DNA of 64,000 nt from Chloroflexota bacterium. GTDB lineage: Bacteria; Chloroflexota; Dehalococcoidia; Lucifugimonadales; Australimonadaceae. Positions 19,563 through 28,363 of the stretch are shown here, in pieces (positions within the stretch are counted from its first letter, which is position 1; the number at the start of each line of letters is the position of its first letter). The stretch spans positions 29,957-93,956 of the forward strand of contig VXQP01000078.1 of NCBI GenBank assembly GCA_009838965.1, written 5' to 3'. The notes below the pieces were generated by a model. That model ran no database searches. It was not told the DNA's origin and worked only from the letters and a program-made list of their open reading frames with translations. The translations under genes were made by a program, and so were the position numbers.

Positions 19563-20810
19563 TCAGGCTGAGACGCCCACCGGCAGCCGGGGCCGTCGCG
19601 CGAACCCCATCAGCACCGCAGCCGTCGCCGAGAACGCCCCGAACGCGATCCACGCCGCCTCGTAGCCGATCCCGTCTATCAGCAGTCCTCCGATGACCGG
19701 GCCGCTGCCGAGGCCGAACCCCCGCGCCATGTGCACCGTCCCGCCTATCGCGCCGATGTGCGCCCGCCCGAAGTAGTTGGCGAGGAGCATGGTGGGCAGC
19801 TGGATGGAACCGCCCACGAGCATGCCGAACGCCAGCGCCGCCATGAACGCCTGCCACGGGGCGTGCACCTGCAGCATCAGCATCATGGTGCCCACGCCGG
19901 AGAGGTAGAGCCCCGTGAGGATGAAGCGGACGGGCAGGCGGTCGGCCAGGGGCGCCCAGGTCACGCCGCCCGTGAAGAACCCGAACGCGAAGCTGCTCAC
20001 GACGTACGCGCCGATGGTGGGGTCGATTCCGCGCTCGGTGTAGTAGGCGAGCTGGTGGAACCCGACGCCGGTCATCACCGACGAGACCATGAACACGGCG
20101 AAGACGATGGCCCAGAGCGCCGGGGTATGGACCGCCTGGCCTGCGGTGAAGCTCTGCCGCTGGACCGGCGCGCTCGCCTGCGGAGCGCCGTCCGGCTGGA
20201 GGCCGAGGTCCTCCGGGCTACGGACGAGGAGCAGCAGGGACGGCACGGTGCCTATCCCCAGCGCAAGGCAGCCGAAGAACATCCACGCTACGGCGATGCC
20301 GGGGCCGTCGATGAGCGCCTGCGCAACGGGCGGCGCGCCGACGAGGCCGACGCTCGATATGAGCGTGATGAGCGCGATGGCGCGTCCACGTCGACGCTCG
20401 AACCACTTGGCGGCAGTGATCTGACTGGAGAGCTGCACCATCCCCTGCCCAGCCATGCGGAGCAGGCCGTAGAAGGCGATGTAGAAGAGGATGGACTGCG
20501 TGGCCGCGAGCACGAAGCAGGAGACGCCGACGAGCGCCGTCCCCAGGGCGGTGACGAGGCGCGGGCCGCGCCTGTCCAACAGGCGCCCGACGAACGGGCC
20601 GCCCAGCGCGCTGCCGGAGCTGCCGATCAGGGTGGGCACCGCGAGCAGGGTGGCGCTCCATCCGTACTCGGCAGTGAGCGCGGCGACGAAGACGCTCGCC
20701 GCCTCGACCGAGCCCACGACCCGCGACGTGACCGCTGCCGCGCCCACGCCCACGACGACCCAGCCGTAGTAGAACGGGAGCGTGCCTGCGAGTCGCTCGG
20801 GAACTCTCAA
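19563..20810 (-). CDS. MFS transporter
   Basis: 12-TM MFS pattern (GTLPFYYGWVVVGVGAAAV...GPFVGRLLDRRGPRLV); likely TTG start at 20810 directly after tatC stop. Confidence 0.87.
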   Translation of the reverse strand: MRVPERLAGTLPFYYGWVVVGVGAAAVTSRVVGSVEAASVFVAALTAEYGWSATLLAVPTLIGSSGSALGGPFVGRLLDRRGPRLVTALGTALVGVSCFVLAATQSILFYIAFYGLLRMAGQGMVQLSSQITAAKWFERRRGRAIALITLISSVGLVGAPPVAQALIDGPGIAVAWMFFGCLALGIGTVPSLLLLVRSPEDLGLQPDGAPQASAPVQRQSFTAGQAVHTPALWAIVFAVFMVSSVMTGVGFHQLAYYTERGIDPTIGAYVVSSFAFGFFTGGVTWAPLADRLPVRFILTGLYLSGVGTMMLMLQVHAPWQAFMAALAFGMLVGGSIQLPTMLLANYFGRAHIGAIGGTVHMARGFGLGSGPVIGGLLIDGIGYEAAWIAFGAFSATAAVLMGFARRPRLPVGVSA

Positions 20811-20811
20811 C

Positions 20812-21657
20812 CTACGGCTCGCCGCGTCCGCGCCGGAAGAGCTTGCGCCACAGGAAGCCGGGCAGCCGCCAGAACGCGAGGCGACGCCCGATGCGGCGCA
20901 GGAGGCCGGGGCCGCGCTCCGCTTTCTCCGCCCGCGCACCGCGCCGCAGCCGCTCGCCGAACCGCGCCAGCAGGATGCCGAACAGGTAGAGGACGATGAT
21001 CGGCACGGCGACGAACGTCTGGTTCACGGGGTCGAACGTCGGGGTGATCATCGCGGCGGCGATGAACGCGAGCAGCACGGCGAAGCGCCACCTGCGCATC
21101 AGCCATCGCGAGCTGACGACGCCGAGGCGTCCGAGCGCGAAGAGCACCAGCGGTATCTGGAAGACGACGCCCATCCAGAACATGAGCGACGTGATGACGT
21201 TGACATAGCTGGCGATGCGTATCTCCGGGTTCACGTTCTCCGAGCCGAAGTTGAAGAGGAAGTAGAACGCCGGAGGGAAGAGCACGTAGTAGCCGAACGC
21301 CACGCCGGCGCCGAACGCGATAAGCACGCCCGGCAGGAAGAGGAAGACGTAGAGCCGCTCCCGCGCGGTGAGGCCGGGCGAGGCGAACATGATGACGTGG
21401 TAGAGCACGACGGGGAGCGAGGCGGCGAATGCAACGAGGAGCGTCACCTTGAACGTCACGCCCACCGTCTCCAGCACTTCGGTCGCTATCGGTTTCTCGT
21501 CGAGCTGCGAGAAGCCGGGCTCCAGCAGGAAGGCGAAGATGGGGTTGCGGAAGACGAATGCCACGATCATCGCGAGGATGACGAACCCGACGACGATAAC
21601 GAGCCGCCTGCGCAACTCCTCCAGGTGCTCGCGGAGCGTCATCTCCTTCGCGGCCAT
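20812..21657 (-). CDS. tatC: Sec-independent protein translocase TatC
   Basis: MTLREHLEELRRRLVIVVGFVIL...FASPGLTARERLYVFLFLPGVLIAFGAGVAFGYYVLFPPAFYFLFNF. Confidence 0.95.
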   Translation of the reverse strand: MAAKEMTLREHLEELRRRLVIVVGFVILAMIVAFVFRNPIFAFLLEPGFSQLDEKPIATEVLETVGVTFKVTLLVAFAASLPVVLYHVIMFASPGLTARERLYVFLFLPGVLIAFGAGVAFGYYVLFPPAFYFLFNFGSENVNPEIRIASYVNVITSLMFWMGVVFQIPLVLFALGRLGVVSSRWLMRRWRFAVLLAFIAAAMITPTFDPVNQTFVAVPIIVLYLFGILLARFGERLRRGARAEKAERGPGLLRRIGRRLAFWRLPGFLWRKLFRRGRGEP

Positions 21658-21659
21658 CG

Positions 21660-21950
21660 CTACCGCGCCTCCGGGGGCCCGTCTTCAGCGCCGTCTGTCT
21701 CATCGCCCGAGCCTTCGCGGGCGACGGCATCCTCCGGTTCGGGGAGCGGGTCGCGGGGTGCGCTGCGGGGCGGCGGCGCATCGAGGCTCACTGTGGCCGC
21801 GTCGGCCGCGGCGCGCAATACGTGTTGGGCCTCGCGCCAGAACTTCCCCGCCGCACGCGCCGCATCGACCATACGTCCCGGCCCCAGCAGCACGAGCGCG
21901 AGCAGCAGTATCCAGATGAGCTCGAGGTTGCCGATGCCGAGGATGTTCAT
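21660..21950 (-). CDS. TatA/TatB-like translocase subunit
   Basis: MNILGIGNLELIWILLLALVLLGPGRMVDAARAAGKFWREAQ; next to tatC; ATGA overlap with upstream fusion gene. Confidence 0.85.
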   Translation of the reverse strand: MNILGIGNLELIWILLLALVLLGPGRMVDAARAAGKFWREAQHVLRAAADAATVSLDAPPPRSAPRDPLPEPEDAVAREGSGDETDGAEDGPPEAR

Positions 21951-23857
21951 CGCTTGCTGCGTCCGCTGAGGGGTTTCGGGTGCACCTGCCCTGTGCACGC
22001 CGGGCAGCGCTCCAGCGCGGGCCACTGCTCCCATGACTCATTGAGGGGGAGACGCGGGCGCAGCCGGAGCCCGAAGCGCTCAGCCAGTTTAAGCGTCTCG
22101 CAGACCGGCAGGCCGACGACGTTCAGGTAGCAGCCGCGCACCTCAGACGCCGGAGCGAACGCCTCGTCCTGCACGCCGTACGCGCCCGCCTTGTCCATCG
22201 GCGCGCCGGAGGCGACGTAGGCCGCGATCTCGTCGTCGGTGTAGTCGCGCATCACCACGCGCGACGCCCGGTACGCCTCCGCCGTCTCGCCGGTCGCGGC
22301 GTCGACGAGCGCCACCGCGGTGATGACGCGGTGCTCGCGGCCACGGAGGTCGCGCAGCATCCGCGCGGCGTCTCCATCGTCGACGGGTTTGCCGAGCACG
22401 GCACCGTCCAGCTCGACGACGGTGTCGGCGCCGAGCACCGTTCCCGCGCTCCTTCGGGATGCGACGGCGCGGGCCTTCGCGAGCGCCAGCCCCTGAGCGA
22501 CTTCGACCGGGTCCGCTCCGGGGGCAGCTTCCGGTTCGTCCACGCCCGGCTCCACCGTCTCGAACGGCAGCCCCAGCCGTCCGAGTATCTCGGTGCGGCG
22601 CGGCGACGACGACGCGAGTACGAGCGCCTCCCGCGCACGCAGCGCCGCAAGCCGTTCGTCGTCACGGGCGAGCGTCGCAACCGCCTCGACGTGGTACGTC
22701 TGCGGGAACATATCGACGGGCCGCACCTGCTCGATGCGGAACGGCCCCGCGGTGAGTATCGCGAGGTCGCGCGCAAGCGTTTCGGGGTCGCACGAGACGT
22801 AGACGACGCGCTCGGGCGGCACGTCCAGCAGCGCGTCGAGCGTCCCGGGCATGCAACCGGCACGCGGCGGGTCCAGCAGCACGGCATCGACGCCTTCCGC
22901 GGCGAGTTCCGACAGCACGTCCTCTGTGCGCGCCTGCCGCAGCTCCACGTTCGGGATGCCCTCGATGTTCACGCGTGCGTCGGCCACCGCCGACTTGGAC
23001 TCCTCGACCGCGATGACGCGCTGCGCGCGATCGGCCATGAGCACGGCGAACGTCGCGACGCCGGCGTAGGCGTCGACGACGGTCTGCGAGCCGTCCAGGC
23101 GCAGTAGACTCATGACGAGCTCGGCCATCTGCTCGGCCTGGCGGGTGTTCACCTGGAAGAAGGACGGGGAGCTCACGCGGAAGCGGTGGCCGAGCAGCGC
23201 CTCGTGGTAGTGCCTCTGGCCGGACGCAAGTGGCACGTCCATATTCTGGAAGGTCGGCTGCAGCAGGTAGTCGCCGGTGTGGACGCCGTAGCGGAGGGAG
23301 AGCTGGGTCGTCTCGGCGGCGTGTCCCTGGAGCGACGCCAGCGCGTGGTTGATCCACGGCGCCATCAGCAGGCACTCCTCTACCTCGACGTGGCGGCGGC
23401 GCTCCTTGTGGACGTAGCCGAGCCGTCCGCCCTGCTTGCTCACGGTGAACCGCGCGTGGTTGCGGTAGCCCAGCGTGTCGGGGCTGGGGAGTGTGGGCTG
23501 CGGCTCGACGTCCAGCCCGCCGACGCGCTGCAGGGCGTCCGACAGCGCCTCGCGCTTCATCTCCAACTGGCGTTCGTAGGCGACGTGCTGCCACTGGCAG
23601 CCGGTGCACTCGCCGAAGTAGTGGCACGCGGGCTCGACGCGGTGCGGCGAGGGGTCCGCAACGTCCGTCACGCGCGCGGCGACGTAGCCCCGGCGGGTCG
23701 CGACGACTTCCGCGGTAACGGTCTCGCCGGGGATGCCGCCGAAGACGAACACGGGCTTGCCGTCGTCGGTCTCGGCAAGCGCCTCGCCGTGCCTGCCGAA
23801 GGCGTGCAGGCGCAGCGTGAGCGTCGGCGTCTCCTCGTTTGAGGGCGAATCGGGCAT
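21947..23857 (-). CDS. Fusion: RlmD/TrmA-family 23S rRNA/tRNA (uracil-C5)-methyltransferase (N-term) + Maf nucleoside triphosphate pyrophosphatase (C-term)
   Basis: N-term TRAM-like, CxxxCxGCxW Fe-S motif, VDAYAGVATFAVLMADRAQRVIAVE, DPPRAGC, VVYVSCDPETLARDL; C-term ALVLASSSPRRTEILGRLGLPFETVEPGVDE...GADTVVELDGAVLGKPVDDGDAARML...GAYGVQDEA; no stop between. Confidence 0.93.
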   Translation of the reverse strand: MPDSPSNEETPTLTLRLHAFGRHGEALAETDDGKPVFVFGGIPGETVTAEVVATRRGYVAARVTDVADPSPHRVEPACHYFGECTGCQWQHVAYERQLEMKREALSDALQRVGGLDVEPQPTLPSPDTLGYRNHARFTVSKQGGRLGYVHKERRRHVEVEECLLMAPWINHALASLQGHAAETTQLSLRYGVHTGDYLLQPTFQNMDVPLASGQRHYHEALLGHRFRVSSPSFFQVNTRQAEQMAELVMSLLRLDGSQTVVDAYAGVATFAVLMADRAQRVIAVEESKSAVADARVNIEGIPNVELRQARTEDVLSELAAEGVDAVLLDPPRAGCMPGTLDALLDVPPERVVYVSCDPETLARDLAILTAGPFRIEQVRPVDMFPQTYHVEAVATLARDDERLAALRAREALVLASSSPRRTEILGRLGLPFETVEPGVDEPEAAPGADPVEVAQGLALAKARAVASRRSAGTVLGADTVVELDGAVLGKPVDDGDAARMLRDLRGREHRVITAVALVDAATGETAEAYRASRVVMRDYTDDEIAAYVASGAPMDKAGAYGVQDEAFAPASEVRGCYLNVVGLPVCETLKLAERFGLRLRPRLPLNESWEQWPALERCPACTGQVHPKPLSGRSKR

Positions 23858-23906
23858 GCGGTAGATGGTATCAGGGTTGAGGTGGGCGACAGACAGGGAG
23901 TGGGGA

Positions 23907-24968
23907 CTAGCCGACAGCCTTGAAGGCCTCCAGAAGGCGGGTGGCGGCGGCGCGGGGGTCGTCGGACTGGGTGACGGCGGCGATGACACAGATCCCGTCG
24001 GCGCCGGCGCGGGCGACCTCTCCGACGTTTTCCGCCGTGATGCCGCCTATCGCAAGCAGCGGCGGACCACCGGCCGGCATGGCGTCGCGCACAGCGCGCA
24101 GCGTCTCCGGCCCCGCCGGGCGGGTGTCGGCCTTCGAGCCGGTGGGGAACATGCGCCCCACCGCGACGTAGTCCGCGCCTGCCTGCACCGACACGTCAGC
24201 CTCGGTCGTGAGTGCGTTGGACGTGCCCGCTATCTGCCACGGGCGCAGCGAGGCACGGGCAGCCGCAACGGGCATGTCGTTCTGTCCGAGGTGGACGCCG
24301 TCCGCGTCCACGGCGACGGCGACGTCCGGATGATCGTTGATGATGAGCGCAGCGCCCGCTTCCGCACAGACGCCGCGCAGCGCCTCGGCGAGCGGCAGCC
24401 AGCGACCCTTGTCGGTCTCCTTCACACGCAGTTGGATGGCGGTCGCGCCTCCGGCAACGGCCTGCTCCGCGACCCAGACAGGGTCGCGGTCGAGCGTCAG
24501 CGACGGGTCGACTATGACGTACAGCCCGTGCAGCCGCTCGGCCCTGCGCCTGCGGACGAGGCTCGCGGCGGCGAGTTCCGTGCGTGCCATCGTCTCCGCG
24601 AGGTAGGTGAGGTGCGGACTCTCGGGCGTGCGCTCGTTGAGAGCGCTGCTCGCCTGTCCGAGCGTCCGGAGCGCGCCGAGGAGCGCGGTGTAGCGCACCT
24701 CCAGCCTGCCCGGCCATTCGAGGCGCGCAGCCTCCTCGACGGCGCGGTCTATCGCGGCCATCGCCTCGTCCGCGAGCGCGTCCAGCCCCATGCGGCGCGC
24801 CGCCTCCATGCGTGAGCGCGCACGGGCGTCATTGGCCGCGACGCCGGAGATGGCCACCTCTCCAGAGGCGGCAGCCTCGAAGTCGCGCCGTACGTAGCGC
24901 AGCGCGTCGATCAGCCACTCACGCGTGAAGTGTGGGGCCTCAGCGGGGTTGGAACCGTTCGATGTCAT
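23907..24968 (-). CDS. thiE: Thiamine-phosphate synthase with N-terminal helical extension domain
   Basis: LHGLYVIVDPSLT...TAIQLRVKETDKG...LIINDHPDVAVAVDADGVHLGQNDMP...GRMFPTGSKAD...AIGGITAENVGEV; about 150 aa N-terminal domain. Confidence 0.9.
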   Translation of the reverse strand: MTSNGSNPAEAPHFTREWLIDALRYVRRDFEAAASGEVAISGVAANDARARSRMEAARRMGLDALADEAMAAIDRAVEEAARLEWPGRLEVRYTALLGALRTLGQASSALNERTPESPHLTYLAETMARTELAAASLVRRRRAERLHGLYVIVDPSLTLDRDPVWVAEQAVAGGATAIQLRVKETDKGRWLPLAEALRGVCAEAGAALIINDHPDVAVAVDADGVHLGQNDMPVAAARASLRPWQIAGTSNALTTEADVSVQAGADYVAVGRMFPTGSKADTRPAGPETLRAVRDAMPAGGPPLLAIGGITAENVGEVARAGADGICVIAAVTQSDDPRAAATRLLEAFKAVG

Positions 24969-24994
24969 AGGCGTGTCCTCCAGCGTTGCTACGC

Positions 24995-25000
24995 TACAAT
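24995..25000 (+). promoter_or_regulatory. Candidate leaderless -10 box TACAAT
   Basis: TACAAT ends 6 nt before ATG at 25007; no SD-like sequence between. Confidence 0.4.
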
Positions 25001-25006
25001 AGCCGT

Positions 25007-25657
25007 ATGCCCGCCGCACGGCCAGCAAGCAGCCCGTCCCCCTCCTCCGACCCCACGACCGCAGACCCCGGCGCAACGAAGTTCGGGGAGGTCGTCGAGG
25101 CGTCGGTGGACAGTGTCACGGGACAGTGCCACACGCTGTACGGCGCGCCGCCGCTCGGAACGCTCGTGCGTGTTGGCGCATCGCTTTTCGCCGTCGTAGA
25201 CGGCGTGAGCACGGCGGCACTCGACCCGGGCAGGCGCGTCATCGCGCGCGGCGCCGGGCTGGAGTCGGAGTCGGACGTGTACGCGGAGAACCCGCAGTTG
25301 GAACGACTGCTCCGCACCGACGTGACGCTCACGGTCGTCGGCCACGAGGAGGGCGGACGTTACTTCCAGCACCTGCCGCCGCTGCCGCCCCGCATCCACA
25401 CGTTCCTCTATGCCTGTTCCGGAGCGGAGGTGCGCGGGTTCATGGAGCGGAGCGACTGGACGGCGCTCGTGCTCGCAAGCGCGCTGCCCACCGCCGACGA
25501 CGTGCTCGCCGCGGCGCTTCGAGAGGCGGCGCCGCATTTCGACGCTCCCCGCGCGTTCCTGATGCAGACGTGCCGGGCGATAGCGTCGCAACTGCCCACG
25601 GATGCCGCACGGCTCGCCGCGATCATGCGGCGGCTCCCCCTGAGCGAGGACTCGTGA
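25007..25657 (+). CDS. Uncharacterised protein upstream of HerA-like ATPase, possibly with N-terminal HAS-barrel-like region
   Basis: FGEVVEASVDSVTGQCHTLYGAPPLGTLVRVGASLFAVVDGVSTAALDP; GTGA overlap with HerA-like gene. Confidence 0.6.
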   Translation: MPAARPASSPSPSSDPTTADPGATKFGEVVEASVDSVTGQCHTLYGAPPLGTLVRVGASLFAVVDGVSTAALDPGRRVIARGAGLESESDVYAENPQLERLLRTDVTLTVVGHEEGGRYFQHLPPLPPRIHTFLYACSGAEVRGFMERSDWTALVLASALPTADDVLAAALREAAPHFDAPRAFLMQTCRAIASQLPTDAARLAAIMRRLPLSEDS

Positions 25658-27282
25658 CCACGAACGGCACGGAACCCGCGTTCCCCGTCCGCATCGGCGC
25701 GGTCGTGGGCGGTTCGCTGTCGCGCGGGCTCGACGTGCGGCTGGAATCGGCGCGCGCGGTCGAGGACGTGAAGGTCGGCACGTTCGTCACCGTGCAGGGG
25801 CAGTTCAACCGTTTCTTCGGCATCGTGACGGACCTGCAGCTGGAGAGCAGCGACCCGCGCATGGCATCGGCGGTCGCCGGAGGCGGCGCCGCGCTGGCTG
25901 AGGCGCTCTCCGGCACGACGGCGTACTCGACGGCGTCGGTGACGCCGATGCTGACGATGACCGCGGGCGACGAGGGGCCGCAGCCGGCGCGCTCGATGCC
26001 GCCGCACTTCGCGAACGCCTACCGGGCGTCCAACGACGACGTGGCCGCCGTCTTCGGCAGCGAGGACGCGCGCCACATCTGGATCGGCAGCCCGCTGGAC
26101 ATGGAGGACACGCGCGTCTGCCTGAACCTCGAGGAGTTCGTGAAACGCTCCAACGGGGTCTTCGGCAAGAGCGGCTCCGGCAAGAGCTTCCTCACGCGCA
26201 TCCTGCTCGCGGGCATCCTGCAGCGCAACGCGGCCATCAACCTCGTGTTCGACATGCACAGCGAGTACGGCTGGCAGTCCACGTCCGAGTCCGGCTACGC
26301 CGCAAAGGGGCTGAAGCAGCTGTTCGGGAGCAGGGTCTCGGTGTTCACGCTGGACCCTGCGTCGTCGCGCCGCCGAGGCGCCCCAACGGATTACGACGTG
26401 GTCATCGGGTTCGACGAGATCGAGCCGGACGACATCGCGGTGCTCGCCTCCACGCTGCACGTGACCGATCTCGGCGTGCAGTCGTGCTACGCGCTGGAGC
26501 GCCGCTTCGGGCGGAACTGGCTGCTGGAGTTCCTGAACCACTCGCAGGAGGACCTGGCATCCCTCGCGGACTCGATGGGCGAGAACCCGGGGACGCTCGG
26601 TGCGCTGCGGCGCAGGCTCTCCCAACTGCAGCGGTTCGGGTTCATGTCGGAGCATTCGACGGGCGGCAGCGCTGTGCGCCAGGTGCTGGAGCACCTGCAG
26701 GACAACCGCCACGTCGTGCTGGAGTTCGGCAGCTACGGCGACAACATCGCGGCCTACCTGCTGGTGGCGAACCTCATCACGCGGCGCATCCACGGCGAAT
26801 ACCGCGAGCGGACCGAGAAGGCGCTCGCCGAGGGCAAGCCCCAGCCGACACCGCTCCTCATCACCATCGAGGAGGCGCACCGCTTCCTCGACCCCGGCGT
26901 CGCGGGGCAGACGATCTTCGGGACGATCGCGCGGGAGATGCGGAAGTACCGCGTGACGCTGCTCGTGGTGGACCAGCGTCCGTCCGGCATCGACGGCGAG
27001 GTGCTGAGCCAGGTGGGCACGCGCATCGTCTGCCAACTGGACAACGACCGCGACGTCGACGCGGTGCTGACCGGCGCGCCGGGCTCCCGAGAGTTGAAGA
27101 CCGTGCTCTCGCGGCTGGAGTCGCAGCAACAGTCGCTCATGTTCGGGCACGCGCTCCCGATGCCGGTGGTCGTGCGGACCCGGGCGTACGACGAGTCGTT
27201 CTACGCAGATATGAGCGTGCCCGGACACGGCTCGGCGCCTGGGGCGGCTTCCACTCCATCGAGGAGCGACCTGTTCGGCTGA
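25654..27282 (+). CDS. HerA-like ATPase (HAS-barrel + FtsK/HerA ATPase)
   Basis: Walker A GVFGKSGSGKSFLTR, Walker B TPLLITIEEAHRF, VDQRPSGIDGEVLSQVGTRIVCQLDND; GTG start at 25654. Confidence 0.88.
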   Translation: MTTNGTEPAFPVRIGAVVGGSLSRGLDVRLESARAVEDVKVGTFVTVQGQFNRFFGIVTDLQLESSDPRMASAVAGGGAALAEALSGTTAYSTASVTPMLTMTAGDEGPQPARSMPPHFANAYRASNDDVAAVFGSEDARHIWIGSPLDMEDTRVCLNLEEFVKRSNGVFGKSGSGKSFLTRILLAGILQRNAAINLVFDMHSEYGWQSTSESGYAAKGLKQLFGSRVSVFTLDPASSRRRGAPTDYDVVIGFDEIEPDDIAVLASTLHVTDLGVQSCYALERRFGRNWLLEFLNHSQEDLASLADSMGENPGTLGALRRRLSQLQRFGFMSEHSTGGSAVRQVLEHLQDNRHVVLEFGSYGDNIAAYLLVANLITRRIHGEYRERTEKALAEGKPQPTPLLITIEEAHRFLDPGVAGQTIFGTIAREMRKYRVTLLVVDQRPSGIDGEVLSQVGTRIVCQLDNDRDVDAVLTGAPGSRELKTVLSRLESQQQSLMFGHALPMPVVVRTRAYDESFYADMSVPGHGSAPGAASTPSRSDLFG

Positions 27283-27292
27283 GACCGCGCCC

Positions 27293-28294
27293 ATGGCTTT
27301 CCTCTCCACGCTCTTCTCCATCATCAGGAGCCCACGCTTCCTCGTCCCGTTCGGGTTCGCGCTCGGCGGGTTCTTCCTCTACCTGACGATACGCGGCATC
27401 GAATGGGGAGAGGTGGGCGAGCAGCTGGCGGAGACGTCGCTCCTGGCAGTAGCAGCCGCCGTCGCGATCATGCTCTTCTCCAGCTTCCTGCGTGCCTACC
27501 GGTGGCGGCTGATGTGGACGTCCGAACGCGTCACCACCTGGCGTCTCTTCAACGTGGAGATGGCTGCGCTGGGCCTGAACAACTTCGCGCCGGTGCGCCT
27601 GATGGACGAACCCGCCGTGCTGACGATGCTGACGCTGCGGGACAGGCATCCGGCGGCGACCGTGGTGGCCACCATCGTGATGACGCGCGTGCAGGACATC
27701 ATGTTCACGATGGTGTTCGCGTTCACGGCGATCGTGTCCGAGCCGCGGATAGCAGACTTCGCAGGCCCCGCGATCTACCTGAGCGGGATACTCATCGTCT
27801 TCTTCGTGCTGTTGCTGAACCTGGGGCGGGTAGCGCGCCGCATCACTCTCCTGGGAAAGATACCGGGGATCCTCACCTACGAGCAGACGATAAGCGAGGC
27901 GATGCGGCGGAAGCGGGAGTTGGCGACCACGGGATCGCTGACCATCATCTACTCGCTCCTGCTGGGGCCATGCGCATGGGTGCTGGCGCAGGGCATGGGG
28001 ATCGAGATCTCGATCTTCCAGGCGACCATCGTCGCGCTCGGCGCGATCTTCTTCGCGACGTCGCTGCCGGGGCTGCCGGGCGCCGTCGGCACATTCGAAC
28101 TTGCTGTGGTAGAGATACTGGCGCTATGGGACGTACCCCGCGAGCTGGGGATCGGGTTCGGGCTCATCCTGCACCTCGTGCTGCTCGGGCCGACGACCCT
28201 CTTCGCCGTCGTGGTGCTGCCACGCGAGGGCATCGGGCTCATGCAAGGCTGGCGGGGACTCCTGCACGAACCGCACCACGATGAGGGAAGCTGA
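27293..28294 (+). CDS. Lysylphosphatidylglycerol synthase TM-region/flippase-like membrane protein (UPF0104/COG0392)
   Basis: FLYLTIRGIEWGEVGEQLAETSLL...FLRAYRWRLMW...GLNNFAPVRLMDEPAVL...SLPGLPGAVGTFELAVVEIL. Confidence 0.8.
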   Translation: MAFLSTLFSIIRSPRFLVPFGFALGGFFLYLTIRGIEWGEVGEQLAETSLLAVAAAVAIMLFSSFLRAYRWRLMWTSERVTTWRLFNVEMAALGLNNFAPVRLMDEPAVLTMLTLRDRHPAATVVATIVMTRVQDIMFTMVFAFTAIVSEPRIADFAGPAIYLSGILIVFFVLLLNLGRVARRITLLGKIPGILTYEQTISEAMRRKRELATTGSLTIIYSLLLGPCAWVLAQGMGIEISIFQATIVALGAIFFATSLPGLPGAVGTFELAVVEILALWDVPRELGIGFGLILHLVLLGPTTLFAVVVLPREGIGLMQGWRGLLHEPHHDEGS

Positions 28295-28363
28295 ATCTCT
28301 ACATGCGTGCACGTATCCGCCGTAAGTGCTACGATTAACATAGCGCCGGAGGGGGTATGAGCC

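Noticed and set aside
19563-20939. MFS gene starting at the listed ATG (20939)
   Set aside because: That start would overlap tatC by 128 bp with a non-MFS Ser/Arg-rich leader; a TTG at 20810 right after the tatC stop fits better.
25007-27282. Calling the HerA pair a HerA-NurA system
   Set aside because: The partner protein shows no NurA-like motif I can identify, so only coupling is claimed.
25408-27324. 638-aa - strand ORF antisense to the HerA-like gene
   Set aside because: Shadow ORF with V/R/H/E-rich low-complexity composition; HerA motifs are on the + strand.
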